A DNA stretch of 64,000 bases from Lachnospiraceae bacterium KGMB03038 (GTDB lineage: Bacteria; Bacillota; Clostridia; Lachnospirales; Lachnospiraceae): NCBI GenBank assembly GCA_007361935.1, contig CP041667.1, positions 1,702,501 through 1,766,500 of the forward strand, written 5' to 3'. This document shows positions 44,661 to 53,043 of the stretch, piece after piece. The notes beneath the pieces are model-generated. The model was not told where the DNA came from. It searched no databases and saw only the letters and a program-made list of their open reading frames with translations. The stretch's first letter is position 1; every line of letters begins with the position of its first letter. The position numbers were made by a program, and so were the translations under genes.

Positions 44661-45898
44661 CTGCATCTTCTCCTGACTGTTCTTTCTGAGGAAGATGGAT
44701 CAGCCTGGAAGGCGTTTCTTCCCCAATCGGCATAAGGACGGTCAGCGTTCCTTTTGCCTGGGCCGTGTCAGACCCTGTGTATATTTTAACATCATTCTCA
44801 ATAATTTCTACCCCCTTTTTCCCTAAATCTTCGCGATAGTCGGAAAATCTGGCGGTAAGTTCCTCCCGGATCTGGTCGGAAGAATAGTTTTTGACAGTCC
44901 CCTCATAAGGCCGGATTGTCCTTACGCCCCATGAGACAGGGAGATAAAAATTTCCAAACAAACGGCATTGATACTGCCTGGAACTTCCCCGAAACTGTTG
45001 GTATGAGTGCCGGAATGACCCAAGGCAGATCCTCAGATCTCCAATCTTGAGGAAGTACTGCGTTTTTTTCAATTCCAAGATCCGTCTTTTCCTGGTAGGT
45101 CAAAGGCATCTCGTCTTCATAGGAAAGTTCTGTCCTTCCGATAATATCCGCATCCGAGACGTGATACTGGAATCCGGTGATTTCTTTTTCATCATTCATG
45201 ACCGGCACCTGTCCAGAGACAAGAATGTCGCCTTTTTTGACAACGCTGCCTTCTGCTACCTGCGGAACTCCCTTCCTTACGATCATGCTGGTGATCACGC
45301 AGTCCTGCTGGGCCACAAGATCTGCGGCCTGTTCTTCCGCCTGTTCTTCCTGCTGGGAGGCGGTTTCATTTTCCTTAACCTGTACCAGCAGCTGAGTTCC
45401 CTCAATGGATGCGGACACCCAGATAATATTGTTATACTGTCTTCTGATATCTTTTACGATCTGTCCGCAGTCGATATCTTTCACCAGCATGCCGTTTTGT
45501 ACGTCTGTGGACTTCAGGAACTCCAGCAGTTCCTCATCTGTGTAGGATAGATTTCCCTGGATCTCAATATTCCACAAGAAACCGGAGAACAGTTCTATCA
45601 GGCAGAGACACAGGAGCGCTCCCACGAAAAAGACCTTCCTTCGGCGATATTTCTGTAAAAAAAAAGGAAGACCGAACCGCTTCACGATCACTGCTTTTGT
45701 TCCTGTCTTCCTGATGATCGGTTTTAATTCTCGGAATCCCCGGATGGTGATGTTCATTTCGTAGGAACCGCCGGAGGGCTTGATATCCCAGAGAACAATA
45801 TTCTTACGGCCGCAGGCGTTGAGGAACCGCTCCGCATAGATTCCTTTGACCCGGATCCGGAGATACCCTTTTATATAGCGGATGAGCCTTGGCAGCAA
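44635..45898 (-). pseudogene. yqfD: Sporulation protein YqfD, frameshifted
   Basis: The TTG start at 45898 has GGGAGG 8 nt upstream. The first frame encodes the YqfD N-terminus (YIKGYLRIRVKGIYAERFLNAC), a membrane segment (about 90-110) and the extracytoplasmic domain up to about residue 275. After a T7 tract (45063-45069; A7 in the coding strand) the correct ending is one frame over (KTQYFLKIGDLRICLG ... GNFYLPVSWGVRT), running to 44635. One extra A explains the break; uncorrected, the first frame runs on to 44903. It is either a true mutation, a read error, or a slippage site. YqfD is the usual partner of YqfC in sporulation. Confidence 0.85.
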
Positions 45899-45912
45899 TC
45901 TATTTGCCTCCC

Positions 45913-46212
45913 TTAGCGATGATATTCAATGGATTTGATATAGCCGCTGATCTTCATCTCGTCATTGGTATAATAGACAACCTGGAGGTTCCTTCCAGTC
46001 ACTTTGATCTGTCCGCCTTTTATCAGAATTCTCACTGTTTCTTCTGTGTATTCCAGAATTCCCCGGTAATTCTCTAAATGGAGCTCACTTTGGCCCAGAA
46101 CATTCAGGACCGGCATTCCCATGACCACATCTTTGGGAAGCTCTGAGACTCTTAGGATCTTCTCCCGCAGGGGCCGGTCTTTTTCTTCTGCTTCCTTTTT
46201 TTTTGCTTTCAT
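45913..46212 (-). CDS. yqfC: YabP/YqfC-family sporulation protein
   Basis: 99 aa. Core LPKDVVMGMPVLNVLGQSELHLENYRGILEYTEETVRI...ITGRNL-like VTGRNLQVVYYTNDEMKISGYIKSIE is the YabP/YqfC domain. It lies 14 nt upstream of yqfD, the conserved pair expressed in sporulation. The ribosome-binding site is weak. Confidence 0.92.
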   Translation of the reverse strand: MKAKKKEAEEKDRPLREKILRVSELPKDVVMGMPVLNVLGQSELHLENYRGILEYTEETVRILIKGGQIKVTGRNLQVVYYTNDEMKISGYIKSIEYHR

Positions 46213-46300
46213 AAAAACGCCATTTTATCGATTTTACAATAATTTATGGGAGTTTTGGGGAAAATATGCATGGCCCTTTCGCGCTTTTTATTTTTCTTAA

Positions 46301-46627
46301 TTAACGCCGGATCAAAAGCGCCGGGATCCCAAGCTTAAACACTACGCAGGCGAAAGCTGCCGACCAGGCCGCCGCCCGCTGTCCCCTATGGGTCAGGCTT
46401 GACGCTCGGATTTTCTCAAAGGTTTTTGCAAGACGGTTTTCTCTGGAACAAAAATCCCTGAAGATTTTCAGCACCGCAATCGTCTGTAAAGCGGCAAAAA
46501 CCCCAAGCAGAAACTTCGCCCCTGGTTTTTGTTTGCTGTCAAACAGACCCACCAGCGCCGCCAGCCATCCAAGAATTGTAGCTGTATGATGAATCCAGAT
46601 ACAGATCTTCTCCTCTTTCCTTTGCAT
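46301..46627 (-). CDS. Small membrane protein, unknown
   Basis: 108 aa with two or three possible membrane segments (IHHTATILGWLAALVGL; KFLLGVFAALQTIAVL; WSAAFACVVFKLGIPALL). I do not recognise a family. AAGGAAGG upstream of the ATG at 46627 and a possible TTGACA -35 further up support expression. Confidence 0.55.
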   Translation of the reverse strand: MQRKEEKICIWIHHTATILGWLAALVGLFDSKQKPGAKFLLGVFAALQTIAVLKIFRDFCSRENRLAKTFEKIRASSLTHRGQRAAAWSAAFACVVFKLGIPALLIRR

Positions 46628-46831
46628 ATCCCATTCCTTCCTTTCTCATCTGTATTGTAACGGATTTGGCTGTCAAAATGTAGCAAAAGAAATCGCAAAT
46701 TTCTACAAACTTTGCAGAGTCAGAAGAAAAGAAACTATCCGGGTAAAAAATTCCAGAAAAAGAAAGAAGAAAAAAAGCCAGAAGAACATTGTGCATCCAC
46801 CATCCTTATCGTCGTCTTAAATCTACATTTA

Positions 46832-46883
46832 GCTACTATATGGTAGCATATCAAAAACCAAAATGCAATTGTTTGGTAGCATA
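46832..46883 (+). promoter_or_regulatory. Operator repeats upstream of the XRE regulator
   Basis: GCTAC (46832-46836) and GTAGC (46843-46847) form an inverted repeat. The 10-mer TGGTAGCATA at 46841-46850 recurs at 46874-46883, 33 bp apart (three helical turns). The second copy ends 17 nt before the regulator's ATG, which fits autoregulation. Confidence 0.55.
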
Positions 46884-46899
46884 AAATCGAGGTGGACAT

Positions 46900-47124
46900 A
46901 TGCAGTTTCAACGGTTAGAAGATTTAAGAATCGATCATGATAAAACCCAGGCAGAGATCGCGGCTTATCTTGGCTGCCAGCGAGAAGTATACCGCAGATA
47001 TGAAAAAGGGACCCGCCAGATCCCGGCAGATTTCTTGATCCGGCTCTCTGGCTTCTACGGTGTCAGCGTAGATTATCTGCTAGGGTTGACAGACGAAAAG
47101 AAACCCTATCCAAGAAAAGTTTAA
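46900..47124 (+). CDS. XRE-family helix-turn-helix regulator
   Basis: 74 aa. It is a single Cro/C1-type HTH (LEDLRIDHDKTQAEIAAYLGCQREVYRRYEKGTRQIPADFLIRLSGFYGVSVDYLLGLT). The target is unknown. GAGGTGG lies about 6 nt before the ATG. Confidence 0.9.
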   Translation: MQFQRLEDLRIDHDKTQAEIAAYLGCQREVYRRYEKGTRQIPADFLIRLSGFYGVSVDYLLGLTDEKKPYPRKV

Positions 47125-47148
47125 AAAGGGACAGGGCTTTTTCAATTT

Positions 47149-47180
47149 GGGACGGGGGATTTTTAAAAATCCCCCGTCCC
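47149..47180. repeat. Perfect 16-bp palindrome (REP-like or terminator)
   Basis: GGGACGGGGGATTTTT at 47149-47164 is followed at once by its exact reverse complement to 47180. A related GGGACAGGGC lies just upstream (47128-47137). Short GGGACGG-type palindromes recur in Lachnospiraceae genomes as REP-like elements. It may also end transcription from both sides. Confidence 0.65.
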
Positions 47181-47306
47181 TACTGTCGCGTATGGTTTTC
47201 TTTTAAAGATTTCTTTCGCTTTGGAATCTACTTTTGATTCCATAGTTGAATAATTCCGTACCAAATCCCGGCGAATTTCTTTCCGGCTTCGTTTTTCTCT
47301 TCGCAT
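47163..47306 (-). CDS. Small basic protein, unknown
   Basis: About 47 aa, strongly basic (MRREKRSRKEIRRDLVRNYS...FKRKPYATVG). The ATG at 47306 has GAAGGAG 8 nt upstream. The last codons run into the palindrome. I do not recognise it, and a spurious frame is possible. Confidence 0.4.
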   Translation of the reverse strand: MRREKRSRKEIRRDLVRNYSTMESKVDSKAKEIFKRKPYATVGTGDF

Positions 47307-47409
47307 CTGCAAAACTCCTTCTGTCAATATACTTCTATATATGACCATAGCACGAAAATATTCCGCTTCTGTTAGACTAACTTTAAATTCTGGTAAAACT
47401 GTACCTGCT

Positions 47410-48567
47410 TTAAAATGCTTCTTGGTAAATTTCTCTTATCTCTTCTTTGGAAAACGTCTTAGGATGGTTCTGGAGACTTGCCAACGAAACTTTAAAAGCA
47501 TTCTCTGTCATCCAATCAAGATCTTCTGCCTCTATCCCTTCTCTGGAAAGGCTGGTTTTAAGGTTCAGTACGTCCAGAAGATTCTCAATCTTATTTACGC
47601 AGTCAGAATCATCTCTTCCGCCAAGACAGCGGGAGATCGCAGCAAATTTGTCTGCCGCTTCCGGAAGCGTTCTTCGATAAACAACAGGCGTTAACGCGGC
47701 AAGTCCTCTCCCGTGTGTAATATTGCGAAGTCCGCTGGCCGGATGTTCCAAACCGTGGGGCGCCGCCACCCCTGCCTGGCAGATCACCATTCCGCCATAG
47801 GTACTTGCTAAGGTGACAGCGCTCCATCCTTCCAGATCAGGAGGCGTATCGCTGTCCTCTTCTTTTCGTCTGTAAATCTGCGGAAGATATTCCCCGACTA
47901 AGCGTATTCCTTCCAGCGCCAACGCCTCTGTGATCGGATCGCAGGCCTTGCTCAAATAGGCTTCCATACAGTGACACAGCGCGTCAAATCCAACGGCAGC
48001 CAGTACAGAAGCAGGCATTGTGGTCATAAGCTCCGGGTCAATAATGGAAGCTTTTGCGATCACCGCCGGATTTCTGAGAGATTTCTTGTCTTTCGTCTCA
48101 TCCTCAGTAAGAACGGCAAAACTGTTTCCTTCGCTGCCGGTCCCACATGTAGTGGGCGCCAGGATGAGGGGAAGCGCACGGTTCCCCTGCCTTTTCCCGT
48201 AAATATAGTCAAAAATCGGCCCTTCATTGCAGGCCCCAAAGGCAATTGCTTTACTGCAGTCCATAATACTTCCGCCGCCCAGACCGATGACCGCCTGACA
48301 TCCTTCTTCCCGCGCTTTTTTCGCCCCGCGCATAGCTGTGGAAGCTAAGGGATTGGACTGTGCTTCATCAAAGACAAAAACCTGCAGCCCTTCTGCCTGC
48401 AAGAGTTTTTTCGCCCGATCCAGCAGCCCTGACCGTTTTGCGCTCCCGCGTCCGGTAACGATCATCACCTTATCGCCGTATTTGGCGGCTTCTTTTCCCA
48501 GGGTTTCTATCTTCCCCGGCCCAAAGATCAGATTAACCGGCAGATGATAGCAAAAGTCGTTTTTCAT
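47410..48567 (-). CDS. Iron-containing alcohol dehydrogenase
   Basis: About 385 aa. GLGGGSIMDCSKAIA is the nucleotide-binding loop. APTTCGTGSEGNSFAVLT and the metal-binding GFDALCHCMEAYLSK ... GLEHPASGLRNITHGRG are family motifs. It probably interconverts an alcohol and an aldehyde with NAD(P)H. The ATG at 48567 has AGGAGG 8 nt upstream. It has a strong promoter and a leader hairpin, and the PucR-family gene lies directly upstream. Confidence 0.93.
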   Translation of the reverse strand: MKNDFCYHLPVNLIFGPGKIETLGKEAAKYGDKVMIVTGRGSAKRSGLLDRAKKLLQAEGLQVFVFDEAQSNPLASTAMRGAKKAREEGCQAVIGLGGGSIMDCSKAIAFGACNEGPIFDYIYGKRQGNRALPLILAPTTCGTGSEGNSFAVLTEDETKDKKSLRNPAVIAKASIIDPELMTTMPASVLAAVGFDALCHCMEAYLSKACDPITEALALEGIRLVGEYLPQIYRRKEEDSDTPPDLEGWSAVTLASTYGGMVICQAGVAAPHGLEHPASGLRNITHGRGLAALTPVVYRRTLPEAADKFAAISRCLGGRDDSDCVNKIENLLDVLNLKTSLSREGIEAEDLDWMTENAFKVSLASLQNHPKTFSKEEIREIYQEAF

Positions 48568-48590
48568 AAGTGATTCCTCCTGTCTCACCG

Positions 48591-48627
48591 AAAAAAGGAG
48601 CCGGGAATCAAATTATTCCACAGCTCC
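48591..48627 (-). terminator. Terminator-like hairpin in the alcohol dehydrogenase leader
   Basis: On the minus strand GGAGC (48627-48623) pairs with GCTCC (48601-48597), and an inner GGAAT/ATTCC pair extends the stem. TTTTTT follows directly. It sits between the dehydrogenase promoter and its start codon, so it could be an attenuator as well as the pucR terminator. Confidence 0.6.
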
Positions 48628-48657
48628 ATTGCTTTTCGATATTTCCTTAACGATTTT

Positions 48658-48687
48658 ATTATAGATACCATTCCTCCGGATTGTCAA
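48658..48687 (-). promoter_or_regulatory. Strong promoter of the alcohol dehydrogenase gene
   Basis: On the minus strand TTGACA (48687-48682) and TATAAT (48663-48658) are separated by 18 nt. The -35 box overlaps the stop codon of the PucR-family gene. Confidence 0.75.
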
Positions 48688-49859
48688 CTGTTTTTGCCGC
48701 AATCTTCCCGCCTTGGAATCCGGATCATCTCTGTTTCTGCAGCCTGCATGCGCAGAAGCGCAAGTGACAGCATGATATTGACCCGATGCCGGTTTTCCGT
48801 GATCTCGTATCCCAGAATATCTTTGATGGCGCTCAGCTTATATTTCAAAGTATTTCGGTGAAAGTAAAGGGCGGAGGCCGTCCGGGCGATATTACATTCA
48901 TTGTCAAAGAATGACTCCAGCAATTCTATATACCCGGTATGATTTTCCCGGTCATATTCGATCAGCTTACCCAAGGTTTTCTCCACAAATTCCGGATAGA
49001 TCCAAGCTTCTTTTCGATCAGCCAGGATCTGATAGACGCCCAGTTCTTCGTACCGAGCAAGAGCCTGTGGGATCACTGTTCCAGCCAGCCCATAGGCGGT
49101 AACCGCCGTCTCGTAGGAATGGTGGATTTCCTGGAGCTGCCGTTCTACCGTTCCTTCTCCAGCGCAGATATCTCCTTCCTTCTCCAACAGTAGCCGGATC
49201 CCTTCCTCTACCTGGTCATGTTCATATCCTGCCGTCAGGAAGACCTGCATGTCCTGTTCTTGGAACAGCAGGCTCTTAGGAAAGATGTTATGGAGAAATT
49301 TCTCCATCCGGTTCCAGTCTTCTTCGCTTTTTTTTCCTTTGCCGCACCCAAACACCGTTATGATATAGGGCATATTTTGAAAATACCCGTTCCTTTCAAA
49401 ATGATTCTGATACAGCTTATCATCTTCAGGGTAATAGATGGCGTTTTTTAAGGCGGCGATCAGGTTTGTCTCGTTTCGCTCATCGCTGATGATGATCTCA
49501 GAAAACCGGTGCATGATATCGATATAGGAAGTCTCCCAGCTTGCGCTGAACAAAGGAAACTGCATTTTATTGCAGTATTGGATGATCTCTTTGGTAAAAA
49601 GCTTCTCCTGCTTGGCAACCACAAGCCCTCCCGCATGGACCTGGAGCAGCGCGTCAATAAATTCCCGCAGCCCTTCTTCAGACTCATAGTTTAAGCCCGA
49701 GTTGAAGATCAGCTCATCTCCATGGAGAAGATAAGCGAAATCCTGTCTTTCCATGATATGCACCCAACTGATCTTTTTTCCAAAACATCCTGACGTCAGA
49801 AGCTCCACATCATAATCTGCATAAATCTCTCTGTATAATTTGCTTAACTCAACTGCCAT
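48684..49859 (-). CDS. PucR/CdaR-family transcriptional regulator
   Basis: 391 aa. An N-terminal PucR sensor domain (LLTSGCFGKKISWVHIMERQDFAYLLHGDELIFNSG) leads to a GGDEF-like middle part and the C-terminal PucR HTH (LLESFFDNECNIARTASALYFHRNTLKYKLSAIKDILGY). Its position just upstream of the iron alcohol dehydrogenase makes that gene the likely target (inference). Confidence 0.9.
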   Translation of the reverse strand: MAVELSKLYREIYADYDVELLTSGCFGKKISWVHIMERQDFAYLLHGDELIFNSGLNYESEEGLREFIDALLQVHAGGLVVAKQEKLFTKEIIQYCNKMQFPLFSASWETSYIDIMHRFSEIIISDERNETNLIAALKNAIYYPEDDKLYQNHFERNGYFQNMPYIITVFGCGKGKKSEEDWNRMEKFLHNIFPKSLLFQEQDMQVFLTAGYEHDQVEEGIRLLLEKEGDICAGEGTVERQLQEIHHSYETAVTAYGLAGTVIPQALARYEELGVYQILADRKEAWIYPEFVEKTLGKLIEYDRENHTGYIELLESFFDNECNIARTASALYFHRNTLKYKLSAIKDILGYEITENRHRVNIMLSLALLRMQAAETEMIRIPRREDCGKNS

Positions 49860-50035
49860 TTCTGCCTCTCCTGATCTTTTGCTTTTGTTGACCCCTTAGA
49901 ACATTTTTTTGGAAAATTTCTGTCAGCTATAAACATATGCAGTTTACTTTGGACATGTTATATTATAAGCGGAAGCAAAAACATTTCATCCCCCGATGAA
50001 TTGTTTCCAAAACAAAAACTCCAGATATTTTAAAA
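49860..50035 (-). promoter_or_regulatory. Upstream region of the PucR-family gene
   Basis: No gene is visible. On the minus strand a TATAAT lies at about 49974-49969 without a convincing -35 box. The segment is also the 3' exon of the group II intron. Confidence 0.4.
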
Positions 50036-51945
50036 ATCGAGTAGGAGGGAGTGATTAACTCCCGTCCTCTCACACCACCGTGCATACCGTTCGGTACACG
50101 GCGGTTTCAATAGTTGACGTGCAGAGACTGATAAGCTGTGGTTAAATCATAGAAACCCCAGTTTATCAGTCTTTCTTTAGTTAGCGCTCTTTTGACCACG
50201 CCTGTGTTAGACATCCTCCAGTAGGATTTCCTACTGTATGCTCCCTCACAGGCTGCCCATTCCGGTAAGCCCAGTCCCATCAGTTTTCTTCTTCGGGTCT
50301 TTGGCCGTTTCCACTGTTTCCAGATACACATCCGTATCCGGCGGTACAGCCATCCGTTCAGGCTTTCGATATTCTTCTTCATGTCCGCTATCCCATAGTA
50401 GTTCAGCCATCCTCTCATGTAGACTTTTATCTTCTCCATGGTTCGGATAATACTCCCGCACCTGCTCCGGGAAGTGAGCTTGCGCAGTTTATCCTTGGCT
50501 TTCTTCCACGACTTTCCATGGACACGGACGTAGATTCCTTTTCCGTTCTTCCCAAAACAAAAGCCAAGGAACTTAAAATTTCCGATTGAGAACACGCTGA
50601 CTGTCCGGCTCTTTTCCCGATTCACTTTCAGCTTCAGCGTTCCCTCCAGATACTTCGTACTGGATTCCAGCAGTCGTTCTGCCGCCCGCTCACTCTTCGC
50701 CAACAATACAATGTCATCTGCATAGCGGATACACGGCACACCCCGTCTCTGGAATTCCCAGTCGAACTCGTTCAGGTACACGTTTGCCAAAAGGGGAGAG
50801 AGATTTCCTCCCTGTGGGGACCCTTCCTTTGTCTCTGTTACAACTCCGTTCTCCATCACTCCGCTTTTCAGGTATCGCTTTACCATCTGTATCACCCTCT
50901 CATCTTTTACCTGTTTTCTCAACAGGTTTAGCAGGATTGTATGGTTCAGCGTATCAAAGTACTTTGACAGGTCAAGGACGACCGCCCTTGTATAACCCCG
51001 TTCCATGTACTCTTTTATCCTGTGTATGGCGTCTTTTGCCCCATGTCCCGGACGATAGCCAAAGCTGTCATCCGAAAACAGCGGCTCGTAGATTGGCATG
51101 AGCTGCTGGAGCATTGCCTGTTGGATGATGCGGTCAATGACCGTTGGGATGCCTAGCTTGCGCACCCCTCCGTCCGCCTTTGGGATTTCCACCCGTCTGA
51201 CAGGAGACGGGGTATACTTCCCCTTTCGGATTCTCTCTGTCAGTTCGTAGTTGTGCTCCTTTAACCATGGCAGGGCCGCTTCGATGGTCATTCCGTCGAC
51301 TCCCGGCGCTCCCTTGTTTGCTTTTACTCTCTTGTAAGCTCTGTTCAGGTTATCTTTCGCCAGAATCTTACCCAAGATGTCCGACTCTGCACTGTCCCTT
51401 TCCTTCCATATCCGGTTGAATGAGCGGTGCGCTCTCACATACCCTTTGCGTTCCGCGCTATCTCTTTGTGAGCAGCTTTCTCCGTTTTCTGTACCCATCT
51501 GCCCATTCCTCCTTTCCCTGTCGTACTAAGGGCTCCTATTGATTTAGCCCTTCGCCGAAAAAACTTCCGGCTACTATGGCCTCTGCTGACTTCTGTACGC
51601 TCAACATTACCTCTCGATAATGGTTACTCTTTTTAGAGCATTCCGCACAGACCTCCCTGGGTACCACACGTTTCTTTCCCTCCATCTATCTGCCGCATTT
51701 ACTGTACATGATTCCGTGTAGCTATCGGGCTTCGTCTTGTATAGCAGACTTACCCTCATGTACAGCCTTCTATACGATTTCTGTCCGTCAGACCAGAGGT
51801 TTGCCCATGGGTTAGTAGGTTCCCCACATCCGGCTTCCTTCAGATTCCACCTTGCGGTGGACACCCTTGCCTTCGGCTATATCCTTCCCACTACCGGGCG
51901 GATTTGGGACTTGCACCCTTAAGAAACGTGCGCCGCCAGGCGCAC
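50036..51945 (-). mobile_element. Group II intron (about 1.9 kb)
   Basis: On the minus strand the intron begins GTGCGCC at 51945 with a hairpin and a conserved AAGTCCC region. The 3' end has a domain V-like helix (ACCGCCGTGTACC...GGTATGCACGGTGGT, about 50070-50103) and a domain VI-like helix (about 50041-50069). It ends near 50036 in CTACTCGAT. An intact maturase reading frame lies in domain IV. The 5' exon side is a strong hairpin after the aldo-keto reductase gene. I cannot assign the subclass with confidence. The ends are good to a few bases. Confidence 0.85.
50107..51498 (-). CDS. ltrA: Group II intron reverse transcriptase/maturase
   Basis: 463 aa. The RT domain includes NRAYKRVKANKGAPGVDGMTI, RRVEIPKADGGVRKLGIPTVIDRIIQQA, GYRPGHGAKDAI, LDLSKYFDTLNH, the catalytic PCIRYADDIVLLA and GSPQGGNLSPLLANVYL. 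The maturase X domain follows (LRKLTSRSRCGS...RGWLNYYGIADM). No HNH endonuclease motif is visible at the C-terminus, so it probably uses a nick or replication-primed pathway. It is intact and may be active. Confidence 0.95.
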   Translation of the reverse strand: MGTENGESCSQRDSAERKGYVRAHRSFNRIWKERDSAESDILGKILAKDNLNRAYKRVKANKGAPGVDGMTIEAALPWLKEHNYELTERIRKGKYTPSPVRRVEIPKADGGVRKLGIPTVIDRIIQQAMLQQLMPIYEPLFSDDSFGYRPGHGAKDAIHRIKEYMERGYTRAVVLDLSKYFDTLNHTILLNLLRKQVKDERVIQMVKRYLKSGVMENGVVTETKEGSPQGGNLSPLLANVYLNEFDWEFQRRGVPCIRYADDIVLLAKSERAAERLLESSTKYLEGTLKLKVNREKSRTVSVFSIGNFKFLGFCFGKNGKGIYVRVHGKSWKKAKDKLRKLTSRSRCGSIIRTMEKIKVYMRGWLNYYGIADMKKNIESLNGWLYRRIRMCIWKQWKRPKTRRRKLMGLGLPEWAACEGAYSRKSYWRMSNTGVVKRALTKERLINWGFYDLTTAYQSLHVNY

Positions 51946-51950
51946 TATGA

Positions 51951-51985
51951 TGGTCTCTGCCGTTCCTTCGGGAACGGCAGAGATT
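51951..51985 (-). terminator. Hairpin after the aldo-keto reductase gene, at the intron 5' junction
   Basis: On the minus strand CTCTGCCGTTCC pairs with GGAACGGCAGAG around a CGAA loop. It lies 24 nt past the stop codon. No T-run follows because the group II intron starts about 10 nt downstream; TTTTT occurs on the far side of the intron, which would restore an ordinary terminator. Confidence 0.7.
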
Positions 51986-52008
51986 TTTCGTCTGCTTAAA
52001 AATTCTGC

Positions 52009-53025
52009 CTATTTCAAAAATGTCTTGTAGTCCTCATAGTTTTTGGACAGAAGTTCCGGCGTGTCCAGCCCATAAGGACATTTTTCCTTACACTGTCCGC
52101 AGTGGAGACAGCCTTCGATCTTCTTCATTTCTTCCTGCCACATCTCGGAAAGCCAGGCCTGCTGCGGCGCTCTTCTTAGCATCAGGCTCATTCTTGCGCA
52201 GTCGTTGATCCGGATTCCGGCGGGACAAGGCATACAGTATCCACAGCCCCGGCAGAAATCCCCGGATAACTGCCCCTGGTCTTTGCGTATCTCCGCAAGC
52301 AGTTCCTCATCCAATACAGGCGGTTTCTCCTGATAAGCCAGAAATTCATCCAGTTCCTGCTCTTTCTGCACTCCCCAGATAGGCTCCACATAGTCAAAAC
52401 AAGGCTGTGACAGATAGGCGTAAGCGCAGGCAGAATTGTGGATCAATCCTCCCGCCAGGCCCTTCATGGCGATAAATCCCATGCCTGCTTCATGGCAGGC
52501 TTCCGCTAATTTCCGGTCATTCTCGGAGGCAAGGTAAGAAAAAGGAAACTGCAAGGTTTCATAGAGCCCAGAACGAATGGCTTCCTCCGCTGCAGCCAGC
52601 CGGTGGTTGGTGATCCCGATGTGTCGGATCTTCCCCTGCTCCTTCGCTTCCAGCATTGCCTCATATAAACCGGAACCATCTCCCGGTTTTGGACAGACCG
52701 CCGGGTTATGGAACTGATAGATGTCGATATAATCCGTCCCCAAAGTCCGCAGGCTTTCCTCCAGGTCTTTCCAGAACCCTTCCGCATCTGAGGCCGCCGT
52801 CTTTGTGCTGATGATGATCCGTTCCCGGATATAGGCAAACGCGGCGCCCAGCTTCTCCTCACTGTCCGAATACGCTCTTGCCGTATCAAAATAATTGATT
52901 CCGTGGTAAAATGCCTTCTGCAGCAGATATACGGCGTCCTTTTTGCTGATCCTCTGGATCGGGAGCGCGCCGAATCCATTTTTATTTACTTCAATCCCTG
53001 TCTTTCCCAAGATTACTTTGTCCAT
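52009..53025 (-). CDS. Aldo/keto reductase with C-terminal ferredoxin domain
   Basis: 338 aa. The AKR tetrad is visible as Asp and Tyr in INYFDTARAYSDSE, Lys in ISTKTAA and His in YQFHNP. The C-terminus has two Cys clusters (CRGCGYCMPCPAGI and CLHCGQCKEKCPYGLD) typical of a 4Fe-4S ferredoxin pair. Such fusions are common in anaerobes; substrates are unknown. It follows the zinc alcohol dehydrogenase by 18 nt in the same operon. Confidence 0.92.
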   Translation of the reverse strand: MDKVILGKTGIEVNKNGFGALPIQRISKKDAVYLLQKAFYHGINYFDTARAYSDSEEKLGAAFAYIRERIIISTKTAASDAEGFWKDLEESLRTLGTDYIDIYQFHNPAVCPKPGDGSGLYEAMLEAKEQGKIRHIGITNHRLAAAEEAIRSGLYETLQFPFSYLASENDRKLAEACHEAGMGFIAMKGLAGGLIHNSACAYAYLSQPCFDYVEPIWGVQKEQELDEFLAYQEKPPVLDEELLAEIRKDQGQLSGDFCRGCGYCMPCPAGIRINDCARMSLMLRRAPQQAWLSEMWQEEMKKIEGCLHCGQCKEKCPYGLDTPELLSKNYEDYKTFLK

Positions 53026-53043
53026 CATATTCCTCCTTTGATT

